A stretch of DNA of 64,000 nt, taken from Gracilariopsis chorda (Eukaryota; Rhodophyta; Florideophyceae; Gracilariales; Gracilariaceae). The translations under genes were made by a program, and so were the position numbers. The notes under the pieces were generated by a model, which did not search any database, had not been told where the DNA came from, and was given only the letters and a program-made list of their open reading frames with translations. Positions 12,257 through 23,993 of this stretch are shown here, piece by piece. The stretch is from the NCBI GenBank assembly GCA_003194525.1, contig NBIV01000064.1, forward strand, positions 62,001-126,000, written 5' to 3'. Position 1 is the stretch's first letter, and every line of letters starts with the position of its first letter.

Positions 12257-13513
12257 AGGGTTTGCTGACCGGGTGCACCGCTCTTGCGAAAAGGAAAGAT
12301 TGGTGAAAGAGTATCATTTCAAGAAGAAAATAGACCATGGATAACCTGGAAACGGAGGCGCTTATGCAATGCGCTGAAGTGCACAGATCGGTTTCATATG
12401 CGGTAAGGTCAGTGATGCACCTTTTCCTTCATTGAAGAAAGGAAAAGCTTGGTCCATACTGGGTTAAGGGATCATCATGTTCATGGGCCCAAGCGAGCTC
12501 TACAAGTTAGGGCACACGATTTCCGTCGTGGAGTGTCGACCTTACGTCAAAGGCAATCCAAATTGATCAGCGATTGAATATAGTTCGGGAAAGTTAACTT
12601 TCAGATCAGAGGCGCGCTTCGACCGAGACCAACATAACCGTTATGAGTCGGGAATAGATACATAGCGCTCGCAGAAGCGGAGGATATGTACAAAGGATCC
12701 CGCAGATGCTTCTGGGTACGAAGTTGCACCACAATGTAAGAGAAGCTCCTCTGCGTCACTTTCAGGAAACCAAACCGGCAAGCGCAAGTGATGGGAAAAG
12801 GATGCTTTATCTACTCTGGAAAGTCATCGCAATACAGAGACAGAAGCTTTTTGCTACAAGTACACAAATCACATGTTTCAAAGCTAAGATAGAAAGATGC
12901 GGGCCGTTCATTAAAACCAGTCTCTGATAGTACTTCTACCCAGTTTCAAGCTCGCCGTTCTCTCCTGCGCCAAGGTCCATCTGCATCAAACCTTCCCTGC
13001 TCTGCTTCCAAATGTGATCACGTACACACCGAACTCTCCATCACAAAACCACAGGCTTACTCTTCTTGATTTCGATAACGTCGCCGATCATCATTGGTGT
13101 GTACGGAAGCACGCACACGTGCTTCAACAATATTGAACTGTACAAGTGAGATAAAGTTATTTATCATTGCGGTAGACTATTTGAGTTGGAGTTTGGATTG
13201 GAAGCGGCCATGTCAAATTGGGTTTCAAATCGGGCGATTTCGGAGCGCGATTGTCCTGTGCTGGGTGCGTGAGCCTATCAAACACCCGCTGCGCAGGTGA
13301 GCTGTGTGACCCAAACGGTTTAACCGCGTTTCGATTCGACACTGCTAAGAGCGCCTTCCAGAACGCGTCTGCGCCGCACACGCTGTGGCGGACATGTCCG
13401 CCATGTCGCCCCCGTCGGCCACTGGCGTCTGAGACACCCGCCACCTCGTCGAAGCGCAACAGCGCCATCCGTGCTTCGTCGCATAGCATTCAAAGGATAC
13501 TCTCGAGCGCAAC

Positions 13514-13748
13514 ATGGCCTCGACAAGCAATACAACCACCACATCATCCTCCCAACAACAGCTTCTTCAAGCTATGCGCACCATTCCAAACTCAGGTCGA
13601 TGCATATTGTCACCATGCGCGCCATAGTTTGCAGCGCTGCGATCTTCTTCTGAATGTTATTGACGACGAAGCGACGCTTTGGCGTCAAGCCATTCAAATG
13701 GCTGGCTTGCAATCTCAGGCCATTGATTCTACGTTTACGGATGCTTAG
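13514..13748 (+). pseudogene. small frameshifted coding sequence, unknown
   Basis: From the ATG at 13514 a Ser/Thr/Gln-rich start (MASTSNTTTTSSSQQQLL) reads to about 13592. A different frame then gives a helix-like segment, QVDAYCHHARHSLQRCDLLL followed by NVIDDEATLWRQAIQMAGL, ending at TAG 13746. The two halves join only with a 1-nt frame change near 13590. A GC-rich upstream region (13200-13500) resembles a promoter or 5' UTR. Together they would make a protein of about 78 residues. I do not recognise it. It could be a decayed gene, an assembly error in a real small gene, or coincidence. Confidence 0.3.
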
Positions 13749-13749
13749 T

Positions 13750-15890
13750 GCTCTCATTGTGCATGATCTTGTGCGACAGCCTTCTGAAAAGACTCAGCTT
13801 GTTTCCCGGATCGATAGCTTGATTCACTAACTTGAACGCTACGCAGATGTTTGCTCGTGTCTATGCTTGTGACATGTTTCACGTTATGATTGAGCTGCAT
13901 GGAAACGACTCGCCGCACTACCTTCAATACCCGTCAGCATCTTCCCAAGTCCCTTTCGCGCACTTTGAAACATCTTCAGTTCGGCTCGTTCAACAATTCC
14001 ACCTTGTGACACTGCTGTATCTTCCAGCCATGTCGTGCTGCATCCTCCTTGCCAGTTAGCTGCTTGTGCAACGTCAGCTATTCTATCAACTCATATGCTT
14101 GCGGCCTGACATGCCCTTGCGCTTGCGCCACACTGGCGTGCAACTTCGTGGTAATCTGTTCCCACAACCTTGCTTTCCGCCCGTGACGAACTGTCACACT
14201 ACTCTTGCTTGTGCTCGGGAGAGCGGTTAAAGGGCTAATTGGTTACCTTTAGTAATAACGCAAACCTGGCGCAGCATCACTCATGATAGCTTACTTAATC
14301 ACTGGATCTATGTTTTGTGTTTCAATTATCCAACAAACAAGACACACCGAGGAAACGATTTGGCTCGGTCGACCATTCAGCTTTGCATTTGCACGCGTTT
14401 CAAAACTGTTTTCACTTCGTCTTACTACTTGCCTAGGTCGTTTCTTTCTATATGAGATCTGTTTGTCCGGGCTCATGCGAATCCTTGCGGTTTTGGTACG
14501 AACTTGCGCTCTCGATATCGTTCATACTGCTGCTCCCCGTAACCTTCCACCAAAGCGTGTACGTTTTGGCTTTCCTTTTCACGGTCAGTCCTTCAATAGA
14601 ATATGGTTTCTGTGGCTTGACGAAGAGTTTCAAGTTCGGTGAGCGCCTGTCATCACTGGTTTGGGTTCCATTCTTTCGTCTCTCAGAGTGAAGGGCGACC
14701 GTCTGCCTTTTCGATTACGTTCTTGCACTTGGCCCTTTGAAGTTTTGAGCGCCGGTGTATATACGTCCTTGTGGTTTTGGAGCAGTTCAGGCATCACAGC
14801 TTGAGGTATTCTGTCTCGTGCGCGCTAATACCCGATTCAGCGTTGGTGAATAGTTATTGGTGCTTAACTTTGCCATTCTCTCAGATTTTTTGTTATCAAG
14901 ATCCGGAATGTTGTTCAACTGGAGAATGCACCGACGAAATTGTTTAAGCGAAACCGTGCCACCTACTATCCGATGAGTGTATCAAGACTTTCCCCTCTGA
15001 GAAAGGATGGATGCAATGTTGATCAATTCCGGCCATTTCCTCTTGTCTTCAGAAGGTAAGCGTCGACCAAACAACATGGTTTTTATTTGTCATGGAGGAC
15101 GTTTTGGAGCCTTCGTCTGCCTATTGGCTCTTCCTCGTTGTGGTTGGGAGTTGAGGCCATGTGACATCGGGGTCTGAAAATGTCTTTTCATCTTGAGGCA
15201 ATGTGCTTGCTGTATGGAGTGAAATCGGGATTATCTACGAAGCAAACTTTCTCTCTAAAACCTTTCTTATTCATATACTTGAGAATGCGTTCCATGGTTT
15301 TGTGCAGTTAGTTCCTGACTAATTGCTTCATCTGTTCTTGAGGAGAGGGAGGAAAGCAAACTTCTGTTTGGCTGGAAGGAGAGAAGCGAACGTCACGTCG
15401 AAGATTGGGTAAAAAAAAACCAAGTTGCAGCCGACTACCACACGCGGAACGAATACAGTGAGATATATGACGCGCGCGAAGCTTTCTTCGATTCCCGACG
15501 TGTTCAACCCTCATCTCCCGATTGATGAGCTTACTTTTTGGGAACTATTTCACGGGGCATTAGTACTCTCAGAACTCTCCTCGGGAGTGTCGGAAAAAAA
15601 GAGAGCAATTAACGCACCGTTCTCGATTTATGACCAGCAATAACGTCCGGGATTCTCGTACGTTATCTCGCGCGGGTTATGATTACCGTTTGTTTTACTC
15701 GTTTCTGCCGTTTTTTTCTTCATATGTCATGCGTTTGCTATGCGGGGATTGACGTCGAGAGAGGAGATGAACTACCAATGGTGCCACTGACACATTCAGC
15801 ACGAGAGAATGCACTTTTGTCAATATGTGTTGCGCTGAATTGTGCTATGATTTATCCAAGGTGAGCACTAAACCCTCTCCATTCTGTCAG
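13750..15890. other. no gene recognised
   Basis: Spacer upstream of the CDCA7-type gene. Short frames such as 14283-14642 carry no recognisable domain. I see no repeat shared with the right-hand side of the window. Confidence 0.5.
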
Positions 15891-15897
15891 ATTTGTG

Positions 15898-15905
15898 TAT
15901 AAAAG
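15898..15905 (+). promoter_or_regulatory. TATA box upstream of the CDCA7-type gene
   Basis: TATAAAAG about 240 bp upstream of the ATG at 16147. The frame of the gene happens to be open across this motif, which makes the frame look longer than the gene. The ATG, not the upstream frame, is taken as the start. Confidence 0.55.
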
Positions 15906-16146
15906 CGGACTAGATACGACCCTTCCCCTTGAACTCAAAGGCAGTTCAGCAGTTGTGAAAGGGCAAGTGTTTTCCCCACGGAATCTCTCGAAACTAGTGA
16001 CTGCATCTTCTCGTCAAAGTTGCATTTGTGTTGTCCCTAACATATTGCCCTTTCGCACCTGTCAAACTCGAGGAGGACTTTGGAATCATCGCAAACAAGA
16101 ATCTTGCGTTCATTTTCTTTTTCATTTATACATTGGTTTACATATA

Positions 16147-18827
16147 ATGAGCGGAGATCAACCACTTCGTCAACCTGCATGGGCACCGGGATTTCCGAAC
16201 GTTATTCCCAGTGTTGGTACTCAAGGAAGACTACCCAGGCATGTTGGTAACCCGTTCTACACGCAGATCCCCCCCTCCGTTACCGCTGGCATTCTAAGCA
16301 CGCCGATGAATGCGGTTAATCCTGCGGATCGCGTTCACCTACCTTTTAACGAAAGTCAGAGCTACGAAACCAGGCCGGAGCTGTTCGGACTAGGATGGGC
16401 TTCTGCAGGGCCGAGTCCGACAAAGGAAGCCGTCGTATTACCCGGCACAAGCGGTGTTCTGGATGGAGCTCAATTTGTTAGGGATGAGTCTGGTGCACTT
16501 CGAAAGCCAACAGCAAATGGCTTGGTGCAAAGATTTGACCAGGCGCAACAGAAGAATCTGGGATCATCGGCCGTTGCGCCGCAACAGAATTGCCCACCGC
16601 ACATCTCCACCTCTGCGTTGAACGCGATGAGTGCTCTGGCACATGGAGCATTTTCAATTGGGCCTCAGGACATTGGCGGATTATTGGGGATCGCTCAAGC
16701 CGCTCAAGACAACACTGTATTTAATACAGGTCCTGGCGTCCAACGCTTGCCTGCCGTAGGCAATGTGAATGCCCCCGCCCTGGAATCTCTTGAAAACCCC
16801 GTTGGAAGCGCTGCCGGGAACATTAGGGCTGATCTGGTCGAAGGTGAGCCCATCGCTGCCGGAGGGATCGAGAGGGCTGCGACGCAAGGGGAAGATGTGC
16901 AACCCACTGCAGGTATTGGGTTTGAGGCGGCGCAAGCATGGGAACATTTGCTGGCTGTCAACGCTGATGAAGTCGCGTTACAGAACCCGGGTGGTGCCGC
17001 CGGGCAGTACGACGCACCTTTGCCATATCAAGGGTTTGTGAATGCGGGAGGAGCCAAGGCGACCGTGGTCAACACTAGCGCACGTGAGGCAGGCGGCGTT
17101 CACTATGCTCACCAAGACATGCTGCACGATAACTTGCGAGTGGCTTTGGCTGAAGCAAACGTGTCGCGGCCCATGGTCATTGATGCTGGCGGGAAGGCGA
17201 CCCCAGCCGAGGCCGGCGGGACGTGCCCCAGGCCACTAGGTATTGGAACATCACCTACAGATCCAAACTCATCGGCAGTTGGCGGCTCCTCTCTTGCCGG
17301 CACGCCGAGCTCACAGGTGGAAGAGGGGCATGGGACACCGTCGAAAGGGCAGGCCGGGCCAAGTTCGAGCGCGAGGAAGGCGCGCAGGGTGGACGGTGGA
17401 ATCTCGAAGGCCGGCGGGACTGGACGGCGCCAAGAAAAGCGGAAGCCAAGAACTTATTCGCAAGCCGTGCCAAGTCAGCACTGTCACATATGCTCCCGCC
17501 GGCCGACGACGAATGCTCCCCATATGGTGTGCGGCAATCTACTGCAAAGCCGGTGCCGGAAGACCATCTGCACAAAGTGCTTCGAGAGGTATAACTGGGA
17601 CCTCGAAGGAGCTAGGAACGCAGAAGCTGGGACGTGGGTTTGCACCCACTGTCGCGGAGAATGCCCAGCTCGAGCACAGTGCGTGATCTACAACAGGACG
17701 TCGGACCGGCGGCGCATGAAGCTGATCAACCATCGGAAGAAGAGGGGAGCTGGGAATGGTGGAGCAGAAGGTGGAAAGATGTTGCCGGTGGCGGGATCAG
17801 ACCAAGGCCCGGATAATGGAGTTGTTGTTGGCAGCGCAGGGCCCGCACGCTTGGCGAGCCCCACTCCCGCTTTGTCTGTCGGCTCGACAGCGGTTGAGGC
17901 CACGGGCAGCGGGCATGTCGTGGCGGGTGGCAGCAGGAAGGCGGGAAGCTCCAAAAAACGAATCGGTGTGGACGCTGGGGGTGGAACGGTAGTGTTGGGA
18001 AGAGCTTGGGGGCCGGGAAGAACGAAGGCAAGATACGCAAGGGCGGGCGGAAGGGCGGTAGCTCAAGCAAAGTGGTTCTGGCGCGAACCAGACAGGAATT
18101 CATTCGGCAGATGAAGATGCACAGTGGGGACCTGCAAGAAATGGTTCGACACGGTGGTGCGGTCCCCCAGCCATCTGACGAAGAAGGTGCAGCATTACCG
18201 CTTGGGGATAGTGGTGTTGATGGCGGCGCCGAGACAGAACGCGCAGAGAGGTCGCGGTTGGAAGAGCAGGTGCAGAATGGTGATGAAGCAGCGGAAGATG
18301 GGGTGGAAAGAAAGAGCCTAGGTGGTTTGGATGGCAGCGGCCTTGTGGCGGAAAAGTTTGATGGGGAAGCGGAAGCGGCCAAGGACGGAGTGCTGGAGGC
18401 TCTCGAGCGACTTGTTAGAGAGGCTGAAAGCGGTGAGGTTGGCCATGGCGGAGCTATAGGAGACTCGCTTGATATTTTGAGCGGGACCGGTGAGCCGGAC
18501 AAGGATCTGTCGGCAATGGTGAGAAGCCTAGCTGGGGAGGGGGGCGATGGAGCGGATGATGGGTGGAATCTTGACAGGTGGTTGATCAATACCGCGCTGG
18601 CAGGAGCAGATGGTAGCGGGGAGCGCGGCGGGGATGGGGGTTTGGCGGAGGAGCAGACGCGGGCAGCTGGCGTTGCGGAGCACTACAACGTCGTTGGCGG
18701 CGGGGTGGAGGAGTGGTTCGGTGTCGGTGACGGACGCGAAACGGGCAACTGGGACGGCGTCGACGCCGAGGGCGTTGACCCCAATGACGTGGCCGCGCTG
18801 CTGCACTCGACAGATCCTTTGGTTTGA
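16147..18827 (+). CDS. CDCA7-type zinc finger (zf-4CXXC_R1) protein, frame break near 18000
   Basis: The start is the ATG at 16147 (MSGDQPLRQPAWAP). Residues 1-440 are low-complexity, rich in Gly, Ala and Pro. A cysteine-rich domain follows at about 445-525: HCHIC, a CGNLLQSRC segment, CRKTICTKCF, WVCTHCRGEC and a final CVIYNRTSDRR. This spacing fits the zf-4CXXC_R1 domain of CDCA7-family proteins, which in animals and plants bind DNA/chromatin with the remodeler HELLS/LSH and support DNA methylation. The first frame stops at 18112. An acidic, Gly/Glu-rich frame overlaps it and runs to TGA at 18827, ending DPNDVAALLHSTDPLV, which looks like the true C-terminus. Joining them needs a -1 shift in a G-rich stretch near 17980-18010. 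No GT...AG intron with a CTAAC motif is evident, so a sequencing or assembly indel, a real mutation, or an undetected intron are all possible. The domain call is firm; the exact ends are less so. Confidence 0.75.
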
Positions 18828-18829
18828 TC

Positions 18830-19189
18830 GCTCGCGATGTGTCTTATCACATTTTCTTGTGAAGAATGTAAAGCTATTAGTTGTACCGCACGGTCACGTG
18901 GACAGCGTGATCAGCAGTTCGGACTGGCGGGGCGTGTTGCGACGCCACAAGTGTCCTGACGCTGGTGGACGCTTTTCGTGCGTCTGCGAGATGCGCCGTG
19001 TGACGACTGAGCTAAAGGAAGTGCCACAGCCAGGACATCGAAGGGGCGGATACGGCTGTACTTATAGCGAGTTCCCACACGCCGCGATGAGCTGCGGCGT
19101 ACCCTACGTTATACCCGGCTACAGCGGCGAGCACACCACAACCCGCGGCGCTGGCGTCTGAAATGCGAGCTGGTTCGCTGAAGAACAGA
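18830..19189. other. short spacer, nothing recognised
   Basis: GC-rich sequence 3' of the CDCA7-type gene, before the boundary of duplication segment B. I see no gene. Confidence 0.5.
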
Positions 19190-19566
19190 CTGCCCATTTG
19201 ACGATCTGTATAGATAGTGCACCGAACAAGTTGTCCTTTGACGATAAAATCGATCCATGGCCAAGGTTACAGATGCGGAGGGAGAATCATCAGATACCTC
19301 AAAGGAATTACTCAGCGAAGTGAGGGGATGGGACACTTTGAGAACTATTGAAGATACACCCAGTAGGTGTTGACCAAGTGGGTCGAACACAACACCTCAC
19401 TTGAAACTGTTATTTAACTTGCTTTACATTGTTCATCAATAAGAAACATCTATGGCACACACCTTAGGAGAAGTCGTCTCTAAGCGAAACTGTCACAGCT
19501 CATAACAGAATGCAGCTGAGTTCCACTCTACCGAAAATCTGGGATCTTCAAACAACGCCGCCACGC

Positions 19567-20244
19567 TCACTTGATTTTCTGGATCAAGAAGCGGCCCACA
19601 ATACGGCCCTGGAATCGATCAGTCTCGTCTTCCACCAATGGCGCAATGTTCTTCTGCGGCTCTGTCGGCATGTCAAGCGAAGCGTCCACAGGGCTTGTGA
19701 ACTCGCGTCCGTCGTCAGTGCCCGCGTCATACGCAATCATAGTTCCGGAGTCGCGAGTAATGAACTTTCCGTCGCGAACCATATTCCTGTTATTGATCTG
19801 CACAATCCAGTCAGGTGACGGGGCAATCATTCCTAACATCGTAATGAACGGGTGCGCACAGTCAACCGTGTAAAACAGTGTGGTGGACTTTCCGGGCATC
19901 GTCGGTCCCTTGGCAGACGCCACGCTCCGTACTCCGCGACGCTGTCTGCGCAGGTTCTTGGCCAGAGCCACGAATCGTCCGTTCTGACCTGTCTCGGCGA
20001 TCTGCTCCACTTGCGGAGAGGCGAAGCCGCGGATGGTCAAGAAGGAGATACGGTTGGAGTGAGAAGCACCAGCCAACGGGGAGAACACCAAGCCATTGTC
20101 CGGGATGAGCTTACCAAAGTTCGCCGGAGTCAACAAATTCCGAAACGTGACTTTGTAGATGGCTTTGCCTCTGCAACGTCTTTCAGCTGCAACCGCTTGG
20201 AACAGAGCGAGGGAGAGCAAGAAGGCGGTTACTTGATGAATCAT
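19567..20244 (-). CDS. secreted spondin-domain protein (copy in B)
   Basis: 225 residues from the ATG at 20244. Residues 1-20 form a signal peptide ending AVAA before ERRC. The rest is one spondin_N domain: CRGKAIYKVTF near the start, FSPLAGASHS at 54-63, MIAPSPDW at 139-146 and YDAGTDDGREF at 172-182, which are hallmark segments of the family. Cys24 and Cys129 could pair. In animals this domain occurs in F-spondin; it also occurs in small secreted proteins of microbes and algae, where its role is unknown. Presumably extracellular. The protein is identical to that at 48062-48739; I count about eight nucleotide differences over 678, all silent. A third, diverged paralogue lies at 42958-43635. 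A TACTTAAGCGC element lies about 111 bp upstream of the start. Confidence 0.88.
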   Translation of the reverse strand: MIHQVTAFLLSLALFQAVAAERRCRGKAIYKVTFRNLLTPANFGKLIPDNGLVFSPLAGASHSNRISFLTIRGFASPQVEQIAETGQNGRFVALAKNLRRQRRGVRSVASAKGPTMPGKSTTLFYTVDCAHPFITMLGMIAPSPDWIVQINNRNMVRDGKFITRDSGTMIAYDAGTDDGREFTSPVDASLDMPTEPQKNIAPLVEDETDRFQGRIVGRFLIQKIK

Positions 20245-20354
20245 GATGAGAGTTGAGGTTTGGGGCGGAGTGTGCGAAGTGAATAGAGATCGGTGAGGGT
20301 AAGTGTTTGAGTGGATGCCCGTATCATATCTCGCAAATGGGGGGAGGTCATCTT

Positions 20355-20365
20355 GCGCTTAAGTA
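20355..20365 (-). promoter_or_regulatory. TATA-like element TACTTAAGCGC of the spondin gene
   Basis: The 11-mer TACTTAAGCGC lies at almost the same distance (111-113 bp) upstream of all three spondin starts: here, at 47941-47951, and at 42835-42845 in front of the diverged paralogue. Conservation in the diverged copy supports a core-promoter role. Confidence 0.5.
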
Positions 20366-20842
20366 GCGTCGGCGGTGTTGGCGCCGAATGGGGAGAAGGA
20401 CGCCCCGAAGATTCAGAAAGGGTTGCCGTGCTGGCGTTCGTTGCTCGCACTGGATGTGCATTCCGACGATTTCCTTTCTATGAACTATGAGTGCTGACAT
20501 GCACAGCCACGCGACAACAGGGGACCACGGCGGGGTGAGGACCGCTTTGGCGATTTCTACCGAGAAATCCGGTGAGGCGATGATCCCGTTCGCTGTACAA
20601 CGGGTGCATGATGTCGCGCCTGTTAGCGCTCCACGTATCCAAAGTTCTCTGTAAATATTAAAGGAGCGACGAAATGGCAGGTTGGGAGACGTGACATGTC
20701 CTCTTGTCGTGAAGCCCACAGAAAGGTTGCCCACAGAAAAGTATTGAGGCAGGGGCCTGGCGCCCATGGGCTTTTGTGTACGTCGTAATGAAGTTGAGGC
20801 CCATGGAGATCTTTAGAACCCCTGAGAAGAGAAATAACTCAG

Positions 20843-21569
20843 CGATAGTGTAAAATCTAAGGAAGAACGTCACAGTTAAGCACCCATGTTGACAAATATC
20901 GGTCATAAACCTGGGCCCTGGCGAGGTGCAGACGAAACTCATGATATTGGGACACTGTATTAGGGATGTTAGCCAACCCTTGCCAACCCCTGCTGCCCTC
21001 GTGCTTACGAGTGTAAACATTTTTGAACTTGACCAGAAAAACGGACTCCTGGGTCTGATAGAGTGGAAGGGTTCTCTAGTGCTGCCGTGCTTGGGGCATG
21101 AAGTTAACTACTGCTAGCAGTGCTTGCAATCCTAGGACAGGGAAGCCTACCCACCAATCGGTGGCTGAATATGAGCGTATTGTATAGCCTATCTAACGTG
21201 CAAGGGTATCTGCGTGGAGTTAGCGGTAGACCGCTAACTCGTGTAGCCCTACTCCGCTTGGACAGTTTTCTTTGCGATCATCTGACTGATGTTTGCGAAT
21301 TGGTGTTTCTGCAATCGAAGAAAAACTGCGCTGTTCTTTCCGTGTAACCCGTTACACAGCCCTCTTTGTAGCACGACTTATTCGCTGCCTGATTATCAAG
21401 CCCCAGCTGGTGTTGAGGTTGTCGGCTATGGCGATGACCAGTTCCTGAATAATACTCACTGCATATCATCGCTGCAGCATGACGCGAAGAATTTGTGCTA
21501 TTCCCATCGCTTCAGTCCCCACATCTGAGCAACTCTTTGCACGTTTTTGGTGTCCACTGACAACCTGCC
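20843..21569. other. spacer between B and R2, nothing recognised
   Basis: Counterpart of the 46479-47452 gap on the right side, but without clear similarity to it. I see no gene. Confidence 0.45.
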
Positions 21570-23540
21570 TACGAAGTCATTCCGAGCCACTCATTGTTCT
21601 TTTTCAACGAGACACGCACACCGCACGATAGCAATGTTGCACGTGCTCGAACTACCCTTCTAGAGTACTGAGAGGCTGGACAGCGGCTGGCAGCGGCTTG
21701 GAGAACTCTTCTTTCTGCTTGAACATGAGAGGCTTTGCAATCACATTCTTCCACCATGATGATTTAGATTCGGCTGAAAAGACGTTGAGCAGCCATAAAA
21801 CCGCCGCGGCATGAGTGATTGACGCGCATTCTGTACTACGACGCATGTTGCGTCATATTGCATCGAGAGGGGTGGTTAACGGTTTCACGACCACATGCGT
21901 CACCGCGGAGTTGCAGACTTCTGTGCAACCCTATCGCCGCTCCGGGTCGCTTTCCTTACGCGTAGACGGGAAGAAAGGCAGACTCGCGGAAGTTGGACTG
22001 GATTCCTGCTTTGATCGGCACTCCCGAAAACACGGTACGATCTCGAACAGCAAGCCCACAGGAGCAAAGGATAGCTGGTACGCTAGTTACAACTCATCTG
22101 ACAGCTGGTCAGTGCGGCTTTTGCCCGGTTGAATCCCTTCCACTTTGCGCGAATGGTCTAATGGTGAAGTCGTCACCCTAATGGGCGCTGAGTACCACAT
22201 CATGCTACACAGTTCCATCGCTCCCCTTACATGAACCATGCTCTTCCCTACAACAACACACTACTGGTATACAGCACTCGTCGATTCATTCCGGTCCCAG
22301 CTGCACTCGTCTTCTCTCCGCATTGCTATCGCTTACATGGAGACACACGACATTCTGTCTGCTGTTTCAAAGTCTCGAAAAAGCAGTCCTTCGCTTTAGG
22401 ACAGAAACAGGTGTCCAAATACTCTGCGTGTCCGGTTACGTCCGTCGACAACAAATGCTACCACCGTTACTTCAACCAGAAACCAGTCTGGAAGGCTGCC
22501 GGTCTGCAATAGTTCTGGACGGAAAGCGCGTTAGCATACGCCTACAATCAATTACCACCGACACAACAACACACCAACACATGCACATGGAGCGTTTGCA
22601 GTTCGTTTGTATTCGCCTTGCAATCAGCATTGGTTTCGTTGTGCTGGTCCGCCGACGGTGAAAGAGAGAGATGGCTCAGTCATTGGACCAAGCGCACATT
22701 CCAGTGCAATGCCGTTCGACGCTATGAATCTCCATCCACTCTGCCACCAAACAAATCCCGGACGCCTCCATTTTCAGCAACCAGAACCATCCCAGCTCGG
22801 GTGCACTGAATGTTATGCATCATACCTCGAGTGTTTACCGACGCTTTGCTGTACAAATGCATTATATCACTGCCCTCTCCTGCCACACAATCCTGCCTTA
22901 GCACCACAATAAAAGCCGCTGTTCCCAGCCCAAGACGTCCGCTCCCCCTCTTCCTCCCAGGAGAAAGCTGCATCCCTCTTGGGTGTATGTACGCATATTT
23001 TCTGTGCACCTAGTGGTAAGTTGCAATCAGTATTCAGCTTCATCGCCAGCTGTGTTATAACGTTCTTATCCTTCGCTCATCATTCTAACTATTGTGCTTT
23101 TCGGTCCTTTGCCTTCTGGGCCGTTGTATTGGGTTGGACGCGGTAGTGGAGATGTCGTATGGGTGTTTGAGGACTCCAAGCGAGCGCTTTTACACAGTCA
23201 CTAGGGAGTAAGCGGCGATCGTCCATCTCCAGGTGGCAGGGCCACCTCGGGCGCATAGGGACTGACGGGATTACTGACAGAATTCTGCAGAGGGTATTAA
23301 TCAATACTGAAGGGATTTCACGTCAGTGCCCGGAGGCAGTTACGAGGTTGGTGTGAGCATCCCCGGAGAGGCGGACACACCTGACCCTGCCACGGCAGTC
23401 TACGGGTTGCCGGACGGGACAGAAATAAATGCCCCGGGATGGATAGCGGTGAGCGGGGGAGAGAAGTTTTCCGATATCGGTCCTTCGTCGCTGTTCCCTT
23501 TTTGTTTTCTTTTCATTAAAACGAAGTACTGTATTGTATT
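21570..23540 (+). repeat. 2 kb repeat family R, copy R2 (inner segment of the left arm)
   Basis: Aligned with R1 (1615-3600) in the same orientation and with R3 (44440-46480) in inverse orientation. Landmarks shared by all are TTCACGACCACATG (21887), the CTCTTCCCTACAACAACA block (about 22240), the GTAAG donor-like site (23016) and the invariant 3' block (23326-23420). Internal frames found in R1 and R3 are broken here, for example in the region matching SRWQG...GTDGITD. Its 5' part (21652-21846, minus strand) contains a frame with resemblance to one in R3 (HAA.VLWLL..VF), so the repeat may include an old coding end. Confidence 0.75.
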
Positions 23541-23993
23541 GAACGACCACGCTCTACGCTTGGAGAAATGCAAGGTGCTTCCCAGTAGTGCGATCTTTGG
23601 AACACTTTAAGCAGTGTTGATGTCGCAGTATTGCCAATAGGCCACCAATTTGGAGCCAAGTAGTACGGACATTACATCCAAAAGGTTATTGGCGTTTGGT
23701 AGTGCCCTCGTCAGTTTCATCACTTCATGATGAAGTCGTCATCTAAATGGTTTTTGAAGAACCACACCTGCTGATATGCTTCGATTGCGGAATCCATTTG
23801 TATTTGCAGGACTGAGCGCACCTTTTTGACGCGACCACCTGAGTGGTTGCTGGCCTACCAGGGGTACGAGAGAGACCCCATCGCCACTTCATTTCGCCTC
23901 TTCAAGGAGGGGAAGACAGGCATACTTGTACGCTGCCGGAAGGCGGACTGGTATGTACATAATCAGAACTACATATAGCGCTGCTTTAATACT
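23541..23993. other. no gene recognised
   Basis: 3' side of the unknown basic protein gene and end of repeat R2. Nothing further seen. Confidence 0.45.

Larger units (their letters stand above)
8670..13126. repeat. inverted duplication, left arm A
   Basis: This arm aligns in reverse complement with 56460-60520. Matching landmarks run in order: the GTGCCGTGC...GGCATCTGGTCTG block (about 8690 versus 60490), the C-type unit (10110-10900 versus 58680-59480), a 66-codon frame (11526-11726 versus 57862-58062), a 112-codon frame (11918-12256 versus 57332-57670) and the block ending near 13126. Similarity is roughly 85-97 percent by eye and varies along the arm. Arm A has about 240 extra bases at 8725-8960 absent from A'. 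No well-supported protein gene lies inside; the content is the spliced unit C2, small conserved frames and retroelement debris at the outer end. Confidence 0.85.
19190..20842. repeat. inverted duplication, segment B
   Basis: Aligns in reverse complement with 47453-49112. It carries one spondin-domain gene on the minus strand. The gene and about 400 bp upstream of it are almost identical to B', while the outer flanks (19190-19560 and 20660-20842) differ much more, including small indels. This mosaic fits an old duplication with a homogenised central tract. Confidence 0.9.

Noticed and set aside
13218-13748. 176-codon plus-strand frame taken as one protein
   Set aside because: Begins without ATG and its first two thirds are low-quality sequence unlike protein; only the last 55 residues look coding, so it was replaced by the frameshifted model from 13514.
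15895-16146. 84-residue N-terminal extension of the CDCA7-type protein
   Set aside because: The frame begins at GTG inside the TATA box, so this part is promoter and 5' UTR; the ATG at 16147 is used.
17726-18589. 287-codon open frame antisense to the CDCA7-type gene
   Set aside because: A shadow of GC-rich, Gly/Ala/Glu-biased coding on the plus strand; its Ser/Pro/Leu composition is what antisense of that bias produces and no domain is present.
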